From: an uncultured Pirellulaceae bacterium
GTDB lineage: Bacteria > Planctomycetota > Planctomycetia > Pirellulales > Pirellulaceae
Length of the DNA: 5,187 nt
Assembly (NCBI GenBank): GCA_934255105.1
Contig: CAKQNH010000416.1
Span: forward strand, 1 to 5,187
Direction: 5' to 3'
Shown here in pieces: positions 1 through 5,187 of the stretch. The translations under genes were made by a program, and so were the position numbers. The notes under the pieces were generated by a model. It worked only from the letters and a program-made list of their open reading frames with translations. It searched no databases and was not told the origin of the DNA. Each line of letters begins with the position of its first letter. The first letter of the stretch is position 1.

Positions 1-675
1 CGCCGTGTACTGCTTAGATTACCGAACAATTTGCCGAATTCTTTTTTCATTACTGCGCCTAATGACGTCGAGGAGTTTGCGAAGTAAACAGTCCGTTGGA
101 AGCAGCAGTGCAGCTTCTAGCGTTCCAAAAATGTGTTTTTATACGGGCAACACGCAGGAGCCTAACCCGAAAAGTCTGTCGAAACGAGCACCCTAGATGC
201 TAGGAGATATTTCAGATTAGTCAAAGCGAGACCTTTTTGCAATTAAGGCAGTATAGGTAATGTGTAGTAGTTTCAATTCTCTCGCAAAATACCCAAGTAT
301 TCTCTACATCCCGCATAACCAGATTGTGCCTTCCAACCTTAGAGCGATGAAAAATGGTTAAGTTCCGCAGGTTTCGAGGATTTCAATAAGAAACTTGCGA
401 CACATTCTCCACTACTGGACCTTGGCCTTACCATACTGGCCGTTAGGGGTGTTTTGGGCGCCGTCGTAGGCTTGCCCCCGAACGAACGCAGCGGTGTAAA
501 GTTGCTTGCTCGGCCACCAAATTGTTTAACCCCGATTAATCATAACCCGCATTGGCTGTGAGTTTTTAGACTCGCAAGCTTTTATTGGTAGCGGAAGTCG
601 CCAAGACTTTCGGCCATGAGGGCTGCCGAAACTCTCGGCGAGTTCCGCTGCGAATAGTCCGGCTTAAAACTCTCT
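1..675. other. Non-coding, relatively AT-rich region with no gene I can support
   Basis: The longest open frame is 63 codons (5-196, plus strand). Its product is unrecognised and has no visible ribosome site because only four bases precede it. Stop codons are frequent in all frames and composition is visibly more AT-rich than in the two genes. Small hairpins occur at 192-204 (CCTAG/CTAGG around ATG) and 288-301 (AATAC/GTATT around CCAA), neither compelling. I see no tRNA, rRNA, insertion sequence end, CRISPR unit or clear promoter. Confidence 0.6.
605..634 (-). terminator. Weak candidate transcription-end hairpin downstream of the metalloprotease gene
   Basis: TTTCGGC (608-614) and GCCGAAA (625-631) form a perfect 7-bp stem around a 10-nt loop. 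One mismatch and two further pairs (605-606 with 633-634) extend it. The stem starts about 45 nt past the TGA stop. GCCGA (625-629) can alternatively pair with TCGGC (635-639), giving two mutually exclusive hairpins. No T-tract follows on the minus strand, so intrinsic termination is doubtful. The call rests only on position and stem. Confidence 0.22.
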
Positions 676-3069
676 TCAGGACTGCGTGAACCACAACTCC
701 CATGCTTCCTCGTCATCGCCCATCTGTGCAAGTAAGTGGTCGATGGGAGGCACCCCCCCAAATTCACCCTCGGCAAAACTCGCTGCCGTTCCGCTAGGTG
801 CCTGTTCCGCGCTGCTGGGGACGCGCCCGCTGGCGGGGTGTGCATTGATGTAGTTGATGACCCGCAAGACATCATTCGGCGTCAACGAATTATCGCCATT
901 GGTATCGATATACGGTGGTGTCGCTAAATCGCTCCCAACCAAACTGCGGACTCCACGCAGATTGATTTCATTAATGACCAGCAGCGCGTCTATGGGGGTG
1001 ATCAGGCCGTCGTTATTGACATCGAGCGGGTTGCTCTGGTTCTGCCACCGATGAGTGGCCGGAGCAAAGCCGAAGTCGACGTCCAGTGTGGCCACCCCTT
1101 TGGAGACAGTCGCCTGCCGCTGCGCAGGCTGGGATGCCAAAGGCTGATTGCTCCCCAGCGCTGTAGCCCGAACCCAGTAGGTTCCTGCAGGGAGAGCAGG
1201 GAAGTTGTACGTCCCTAGGGCTCCAGTGGTAGTCGACGCCTGGGGACCAAATTGCAAATTGTCAAGTTTGACGCTGGTAAATCGGTGGCCCCCGGCGATG
1301 ATATAGGCGATGTCTACGGCTGGACGAGTAATCGTCAGCGTGGCAACTTGCCCAACCGCCAGTGGCGGCGTAGTCACTCGCTCCAGCAGTTCCCCGGCGG
1401 CGTTGTAGGCCTCGAGCTGTCCCACGGCCTGATTGACGGGAGCCACGACGTCAATTTGAACGACTCCTGTCGGTGTCGCGAAGTCGGCTTGCAGGCGGCG
1501 AGAGGAGGCGGTCCACAGCGATGTGAACGACTGCATCGATCTGCCGTAGCCCTGGAAATTTCGCGTGCCGGTGCTGGTGCCCGTATCCGTCAAGACTGCT
1601 ATGCGCCTGTCGGTGTCGTCTCCCACAGCGCTCAGGGTATATCGCGGATCCAAATTGGAAGGCAGCACGCCCAGTGGTAAGTTGTCAGGCTCAACCACTG
1701 TCCGCAGTTGCAGTGGAGTTCCCTGCGCATCGGTCAGCTCGACCCGCCAGCCTGCTTGACCGAATTCCCCATTGTCCCGCAGACCATTGGCATTGGTATC
1801 AATCCAAACTGCCCCATTGATACCTGCAGTTGTAGTCGCGTCGGCGCGGTTCAATCGCCCGACAAAAACGTTGCTGATGACGCTCGTTTGCGAATCGCGA
1901 GCGCGGAGCTCGACCTGCCGTGCATTAGCTGGCACAGGGATGCTCAGTTCCAGTTCGGCCTGTGGCGCGTTGGGGGCCACCAGCGTCTGCCATGGGCCAC
2001 CATCGAAGCGGACTTCGATCTCGCGAATGCGGTTGATCGTAATCGAGTTGCCTAGGCCCGAGGGATTCTGATTTGGCAGGGTGCGGACGGTGGCCTGTCC
2101 AGAGAATTTGTATTCGCCGCTGATCGTGTCCCAGTAACCGGTCCCGGTCAATTGATGAGGCACGTCGAGCACATCGAAGATGCCGTTGCCATTGGTATCC
2201 TGCCAACCCACCATAGCCAGCGTGCTGGCCGGTGAGGTGTGCGTGGCGTAAGCCGTTTCGAGTAGCGAGCTCGCCGCCATGATGCTCGGCTGCTGTTCAA
2301 AACCGGCAATTGGATTATTCGCCGCATTGATATTCTGCGTATTGTAGTAGCCGCGTTGATCGTAGTACGATCCGCCGCCCGAATACTCGTCGCGAGCCCA
2401 AAACAGGTGGCCGGTCTCGTGGGCGTAAGTCGATGCTGGACGCGTGGAGGGGACGACCATGAACAGCCCGCCGGCGAATGAAAACGCTCGGCTGAATGAA
2501 CCACCCGGAGAGAACTGGCCATCGCTGTCGTTCAGGCTGGGGACGACAAAGACGGTCATGGCCCAATCTGTCCCCAGCTTGACGCGCTGCGCATCGTTGA
2601 AAGCGCGCATATCGACTTCGAGATTATTGGTGCGCTGGAAACCGATCGTATTGAGGAACTCCGACGTCCACTGGTAATAGTCGTTGGAGCGGCGACTGAT
2701 CGGCTCGTAAGGCGTCTGCACCGGCGTGTCGGCGTAGGTGGTGTCGATCGTGAAGCTGAGCGGTGCCAGCGGTGACTGGGTGGCCAGCAGGTCGACCCAC
2801 CAATCGACTCCCTCACGCACGTTGGCCAGGACCTCTTGGATGTGCTGAGGAGTCCAATCCTCGGTGCTGGGATCGATCCGGCCATTGCTCTCCAGCAGCA
2901 CGGGGGTGACCGCCACGCTACCGAGCATGAATTCGCCCGTATCAGCGGGTGCGGCACCAAACGGAAGCCCAGCCAGCAAGCGGCGGGTCTCGAGCCCCTC
3001 CAACAACAGTCGCCTAGTGCGTGATTTGGGCCGCCGATTCTGGCGGCGAAAAGATCTAGCTCTTTCCAT
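676..3069 (-). CDS. Secreted/surface metzincin-like zinc metalloprotease with SdrD-B-like module and C-terminal dockerin
   Basis: This 797-residue protein is probably an extracellular or surface-bound zinc peptidase; its substrate is unknown. Residues 1-34 are very basic and end in LEGLETRRLLAG, an LEPR-XLL-type N-terminus common in planctomycete surface proteins. Residues 48-302 form the putative peptidase domain. HETGHLFWARDEY (217-229) supplies H217, E218 and H221, with D227 at the metzincin third-ligand position. PSIMAAS (261-267) could be the Met-turn, and D291-D302 is a calcium-loop-like DTNGNGIFD segment. Residues 346-404 look like an Ig/FnIII-type beta domain. Residues 415-452 and 613-635 are two halves of an SdrD-B/Cna-B-like fold separated by an inserted beta-rich domain. 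Residues 679-742 are a dockerin-like pair of loops (D683/N685/D687/D694 and D722/N724/D726/D733), followed by an acidic tail. The ATG is the furthest upstream start possible because an in-frame TGA lies six codons before it (3085-3087). The ribosome site is weak: only GGA, 10 nt upstream. Peptidase activity is inferred from motifs. Confidence 0.88.
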   Translation of the reverse strand: MERARSFRRQNRRPKSRTRRLLLEGLETRRLLAGLPFGAAPADTGEFMLGSVAVTPVLLESNGRIDPSTEDWTPQHIQEVLANVREGVDWWVDLLATQSPLAPLSFTIDTTYADTPVQTPYEPISRRSNDYYQWTSEFLNTIGFQRTNNLEVDMRAFNDAQRVKLGTDWAMTVFVVPSLNDSDGQFSPGGSFSRAFSFAGGLFMVVPSTRPASTYAHETGHLFWARDEYSGGGSYYDQRGYYNTQNINAANNPIAGFEQQPSIMAASSLLETAYATHTSPASTLAMVGWQDTNGNGIFDVLDVPHQLTGTGYWDTISGEYKFSGQATVRTLPNQNPSGLGNSITINRIREIEVRFDGGPWQTLVAPNAPQAELELSIPVPANARQVELRARDSQTSVISNVFVGRLNRADATTTAGINGAVWIDTNANGLRDNGEFGQAGWRVELTDAQGTPLQLRTVVEPDNLPLGVLPSNLDPRYTLSAVGDDTDRRIAVLTDTGTSTGTRNFQGYGRSMQSFTSLWTASSRRLQADFATPTGVVQIDVVAPVNQAVGQLEAYNAAGELLERVTTPPLAVGQVATLTITRPAVDIAYIIAGGHRFTSVKLDNLQFGPQASTTTGALGTYNFPALPAGTYWVRATALGSNQPLASQPAQRQATVSKGVATLDVDFGFAPATHRWQNQSNPLDVNNDGLITPIDALLVINEINLRGVRSLVGSDLATPPYIDTNGDNSLTPNDVLRVINYINAHPASGRVPSSAEQAPSGTAASFAEGEFGGVPPIDHLLAQMGDDEEAWELWFTQS
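835..1035 (-). other. Dockerin-like domain of the metalloprotease
   Basis: Encodes residues 679-745 of the metalloprotease. The first calcium loop (988-1023, DVNNDGLITPID) is followed by a hydrophobic helix (ALLVINEINL). A PPY-containing linker leads to the second loop (871-906, DTNGDNSLTPND), followed by VLRVINYIN. Loop positions 1, 3, 5 and 12 are occupied by Asp or Asn in both loops. Loop two has Asn where Gly normally stands at position 6. The preceding WQNQSNPLDVN matches the entry motif I associate with planctomycete dockerin-like domains. Type I dockerins bind cohesins in clostridial cellulosomes; here the partner is unknown. Confidence 0.85.
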
Positions 3070-3107
3070 GTAGGATACGTCCGTTCAGGGTCGTCTCGAT
3101 TGCATTT

Positions 3108-3121
3108 AGCCGCGAGCGGCT
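3108..3121. repeat. Short GC-rich inverted repeat upstream of the metalloprotease gene
   Basis: AGCCGC (3108-3113) and GCGGCT (3116-3121) are reverse complements separated by GA. The site is centred about 46 nt upstream of the metalloprotease start codon. It could be an operator-like dyad or the edge of the palindromic spacer element; the sequence does not decide between these. Confidence 0.4.
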
Positions 3122-3144
3122 CGTGCAGCCTCCAAGTTTTCGTG

Positions 3145-3210
3145 AAACCGCGTGCCCCACGGGCTGCGGGCTGATGAGCCAGCAGCCGCGGGGCGTTGCC
3201 CACGCGGTTT
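3145..3210. repeat. Large palindromic intergenic element (66 nt, 10-bp perfect outer arms)
   Basis: The outer arms AAACCGCGTG (3145-3154) and CACGCGGTTT (3201-3210) are perfect reverse complements. Nested within are CCCC/GGGG (3155-3158 with 3190-3193), GGCTGC/GCAGCC (3162-3167 with 3182-3187) and GGCT/AGCC (3169-3172 with 3177-3180), closing on a GATG loop. The result is a long, slightly bulged hairpin that can form on either strand. It lies between two co-directional genes. It could be a dispersed REP-like palindrome, a transcription-attenuating or RNA-stabilising hairpin, or part of a small RNA. There is no T-run next to either arm, so it is not a textbook intrinsic terminator. Confidence 0.7.
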
Positions 3211-3211
3211 A

Positions 3212-3235
3212 ACGAAGCCTTACTTACGAAGGCTT
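3212..3235. repeat. Small inverted repeat that is also a near-perfect direct repeat
   Basis: AAGCCTT (3215-3221) and AAGGCTT (3229-3235) form a 7-bp stem with a 7-nt loop. The same stretch reads as two direct copies, ACGAAGCCTT (3212-3221) and ACGAAGGCTT (3226-3235), differing at one base. It lies one base from the large palindrome and seems to belong to the same composite element. On the minus strand the stem is followed by CGTTAAA rather than a T-run, so a role as terminator for the upstream gene is weakly supported. Confidence 0.5.
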
Positions 3236-3356
3236 AAAAGCTGCACGATCCACGAGCGGGAGGGGATCAAGCGCCAGTTGTCTACGGAACGTGCCTATGG
3301 CGCGATGGCAACTCAAGCATACCTGCCTGAGTGGAACAATCACCCACTTGAATCCA

Positions 3357-5187
3357 TCAAATTTTCCCTAATAGGTCATAAACTAACGCATCGCTCAATG
3401 AATCAACGATCGAATCGTCGTCGTCGCGCTGATCGTTCAAACCGGCCCAGAAGTCATCGACGGACTGCCCGGCTTGGCTAGAACCGACAAAAGCGGTGAT
3501 ATCGGAGGAATCGTCATTGCTGGCTAGCAACGCCTGGTCGTGTACCGTAGTCGCCCCCAGCTCACGCTCTGCCAATCGTGGCCGTAGAATATCTGCCAGC
3601 CCACCAGCCCAATCGCTGGCGACAACCGTTAGCTCACCCGATCCAGACTGGCTCGAGCTCAAGTCAACGGCGGATTGCTCGCCTTCGCCTGCAAACATTA
3701 TCGATCCGTCGCTGGCCTCTCCTTCACCCGAGCCGCGTGGCCGCGAGTTGAGATAGGTGATGATGATATTGACATCCTGTGGGGAAACGAACCCATCGCC
3801 GTTGACATCCACGAAGGGAGGCAAGCCAGTTGCATTGGCCAGATCCAAAAACTTGGGTGCTGTCGAGTTGAGGTAATTGATGACCTGCAACACGTCGATC
3901 GGCGAAACGAATCCGTCTCCATTGACGTCCAAACCATTGCCCAAGCTGTCCACTACTCCGTTCGGATTGTAGAACGGGTTGGGCAGAATGGTCACGCGAT
4001 GGTCCTCTACTTCGCCATCGGGTGCCGCGCCAAACGAGCTGACGATGGCCGTGGAATCCGTGCTCAAGCGAACGCGAGCAAAGGTATCTCCCAGCACCGC
4101 GCGGGCTGGGCCCGTGCCATCGCTGGTGGTGCGTGGTATCGTGAAGGCCACGGTCGTCTGCCCGGACGCTACTCGTTGCGCGCTAATGATCCGCTCGGTA
4201 TCGGAGAAGATCCCGTTGCCATCAAAGTCGATCCACAGCGAAGCATAGGCGAATCGCCCAGTCGTATTGATGACCGACAGAGTAACGCTGCTTTGGAATG
4301 CCGAGTATAGCGGCAAAAATGTCGCCCCATCGTCGCCGATATCATCATCGTCGCGGCGCGCATCGGCGTCGGCTGTTACCGTTGGCCCCAGGCTCAATCC
4401 GGGGATTACCTTGTGGCGCGGGCCATTCTCGGCAAACGTCGACAGGTAGGGTGCCGGAGCATCGCCGTAGTCCAAGCCCTCGCCCTGGAAGATGACCAGC
4501 GTGGTCGTGCCGTCTGGATTATTGGCCTTGAGCGGGTTGCCCGCCAAGTCGCGAATCGGGCCGATGGCTGAGGCGCCAACACCAGTTACGCTGGTAGCGC
4601 CTTCGATCGTGATTCTGTCCCCGAGTTGCGTCACGATGACGCTAGGTAGATTCTGCGCTTCGATCGCAGCCACGATCAATGCAGCGGTCTCTTCGGCTGT
4701 TTGATCAGCCTTGACGGTCACCGGAATTGCAACCGATGCAGGTTGGCCTGCAACGCCACTTTGCTGCAATACCGTCAGCGCCATGTCCAACACGATGTCC
4801 GACTCACTGCCCAGCGTGACCAAGCCTCCACCGGCATAGACCGGAGTCAGCCCCAGCGAGCCCGCATTAATCGCGGATACCAGAGCGGCAGCCACGGCGT
4901 CTACGCTGGCTCCCACGGGGAAGCGGACGGGTATATTGCCACTGACAACGCTACTGTTGGTATCGATCTCAAAGGTTACGGGCGTTCCGGTGCGGTCGAT
5001 GGTAAAGGTCTGTCCATCAGCCAGCCCGGCGGGTTGTCCTGCGGACAGCGGAATCTGAATGCCCAAAGCGGTCTGCACGCCAGCCTTGCCAGCGACTATC
5101 AAACCGCTGTCGATAGGATCGACGGATACCAAACGCGAACCTTGGATCTGCAGTGTGCCCGGAGCAACTTCTGCTACGGTCACATTC
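3357..5187 (-). CDS. C-terminal part of a large surface protein with tandem beta modules, DYGDAP/GEVED module and dockerin (5' truncated by the window)
   Basis: The frame is open to the right edge, so the true start is outside the window. The GTG at 5183 is simply the second complete codon in view, and no signal or LEPR-XLL motif is seen. Residue 1 below is the codon at 5183. Residues 1-200 are Gly/Val/Thr-rich beta modules, including two diverged copies of an IPV...A.LV.AI.A unit (82-126 and 151-196). Residues 207-227 read like the end of an Ig-like domain (LAGNPL...PDGTTT). LDYGDAPAPY (237-246) opens a module with an acidic DRRDDDD-type stretch. Residues 312-398 form a GEVED-type domain with DFDGNGIF (319-326) and closing motif GEVEDHRV (390-397). 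Residues 417-480 are a dockerin-like pair (D419/N421/D423/D430 and D459/N461/D463/D470). The last 128 residues are Ser/Gly/Asp/Glu-rich and end without a recognisable anchor. It is likely a structural or adhesive surface protein; no catalytic motif is visible. The TGA stop (3357-3359) is 287 nt upstream of the metalloprotease gene. Confidence 0.87.
   Translation of the reverse strand, partial: NVTVAEVAPGTLQIQGSRLVSVDPIDSGLIVAGKAGVQTALGIQIPLSAGQPAGLADGQTFTIDRTGTPVTFEIDTNSSVVSGNIPVRFPVGASVDAVAAALVSAINAGSLGLTPVYAGGGLVTLGSESDIVLDMALTVLQQSGVAGQPASVAIPVTVKADQTAEETAALIVAAIEAQNLPSVIVTQLGDRITIEGATSVTGVGASAIGPIRDLAGNPLKANNPDGTTTLVIFQGEGLDYGDAPAPYLSTFAENGPRHKVIPGLSLGPTVTADADARRDDDDIGDDGATFLPLYSAFQSSVTLSVINTTGRFAYASLWIDFDGNGIFSDTERIISAQRVASGQTTVAFTIPRTTSDGTGPARAVLGDTFARVRLSTDSTAIVSSFGAAPDGEVEDHRVTILPNPFYNPNGVVDSLGNGLDVNGDGFVSPIDVLQVINYLNSTAPKFLDLANATGLPPFVDVNGDGFVSPQDVNIIITYLNSRPRGSGEGEASDGSIMFAGEGEQSAVDLSSSQSGSGELTVVASDWAGGLADILRPRLAERELGATTVHDQALLASNDDSSDITAFVGSSQAGQSVDDFWAGLNDQRDDDDSIVDSLSDALVYDLLGKI
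3744..3935 (-). other. Dockerin-like domain of the truncated surface protein, with two near-identical calcium loops
   Basis: Encodes residues 417-480. The two loops (3894-3929 and 3774-3809) share the identical ten residues DVNGDGFVSP, spaced exactly 40 residues apart. Each is followed by a helix ending in YLNS (VLQVINYLNS and VNIIITYLNS). The two DNA copies differ at several synonymous positions, so the identity is maintained at protein level and is not a recent DNA duplication. All canonical calcium-coordinating positions (D, N, D, D) are present in both loops, making this the more canonical of the two dockerins in the window. Confidence 0.87.
4596..4940 (-). repeat. Two diverged ~45-residue protein repeats in the truncated surface protein
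   Basis: Residues 82-126 (4806-4940) and 151-196 (4596-4733) align by eye. Each starts with a beta strand containing IPV, continues with a predicted Ala-rich helix (AAALVSAINA in one, AALIVAAIEA in the other), and ends with a strand near G..[VI]T[LI]. The copies start 69 residues apart. They are probably repeats of a structural surface module, and further copies may lie upstream of the window. Divergence is considerable, so the repeat boundaries are approximate. Confidence 0.55.

Noticed and set aside
557..575. Hairpin GTGAGT/ACTCGC as a terminator
   Set aside because: The stem needs a wobble pair, and no T-run follows on the strand of the nearby gene.
582..875. 97-codon minus-strand open frame at the 3' end of the metalloprotease gene
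   Set aside because: Most of it overlaps the dockerin coding region in another frame, and the product has no recognisable motif.
1252..1680. 142-codon plus-strand open frame
   Set aside because: It is antisense to the inserted domain of the metalloprotease and its composition is that of a shadow frame.
3070..3145. Sigma-70 promoter for the metalloprotease gene
   Set aside because: The best pair found (TTGGAG and TAAATG on the minus strand) is about 21 nt apart and poorly matched.
2556..3203. 215-codon minus-strand open frame
   Set aside because: It overlaps the 5' part of the metalloprotease gene in another frame, its product is Arg/Ser-rich without domains, and it runs through the palindromic spacer. 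It is a shadow frame of GC-rich DNA.
3330..3348. Hairpin just downstream of the right-hand gene as its terminator
   Set aside because: Only a 5-bp stem (AGTGG/CCACT) with a 9-nt loop and no T-tract on the minus strand; indistinguishable from chance.
3152..3481. 109-codon plus-strand open frame across the spacer
   Set aside because: It starts inside the large palindrome and runs into the antisense of the neighbouring gene's acidic tail. Arg-rich product with no domain; probably a chance frame through a repeat.
3675..4310. 211-codon plus-strand open frame
   Set aside because: It is antisense to the dockerin and GEVED coding region, has no recognisable domain, and the minus-strand frame is clearly the real one.
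5181..5183. GTG as the start codon of the right-hand gene
   Set aside because: The frame is open beyond it to the window edge, and the protein begins mid-domain with no export signal. It is an internal Val codon.

Overview
The window most resembles DNA from a planctomycete, probably a Pirellula/Rhodopirellula-like member of the Pirellulales. The basis is protein architecture: an N-terminal basic stretch ending in an LEPR-XLL-type motif, C-terminal dockerin-like paired calcium loops introduced by a WQN..NPLDVN signature, a DYGDAP/GEVED module, and an SdrD-B-like module. These features recur together in the large surface proteins of that phylum. The assignment is recalled family knowledge plus inference; no marker gene is present.

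Layout. Positions 1-675 hold no gene I can support; the stretch is visibly more AT-rich than the rest and only small hairpins are seen. Positions 676-3069 (minus strand) carry one complete 797-residue gene for an exported or surface-bound, metzincin-like zinc metalloprotease with a C-terminal dockerin. Positions 3070-3356 are an intergenic spacer packed with inverted repeats, including a 66-nt element with perfect 10-bp outer arms. Positions 3357-5187 (minus strand) carry the C-terminal part of a second large surface protein (tandem beta modules, DYGDAP/GEVED, dockerin, long acidic tail). Its start lies beyond the right edge of the window.

Both genes are transcribed right to left, with the truncated gene upstream. 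The 287-nt spacer full of palindromes argues against tight translational coupling and allows separate transcription. No convincing promoter or classical U-tract terminator was found. Both proteins end with the same plan: two calcium loops of a dockerin-like domain followed by an acidic tail. This suggests that they share an export or attachment route at the cell surface, but no cohesin partner is encoded here. The most interesting points are the Asp-type zinc site with Trp where metzincins have Gly, the SdrD-B module split by a roughly 160-residue insertion, the palindromic intergenic element, and the post-dockerin tails. I see no defence system, CRISPR array, transposase or structured RNA gene.
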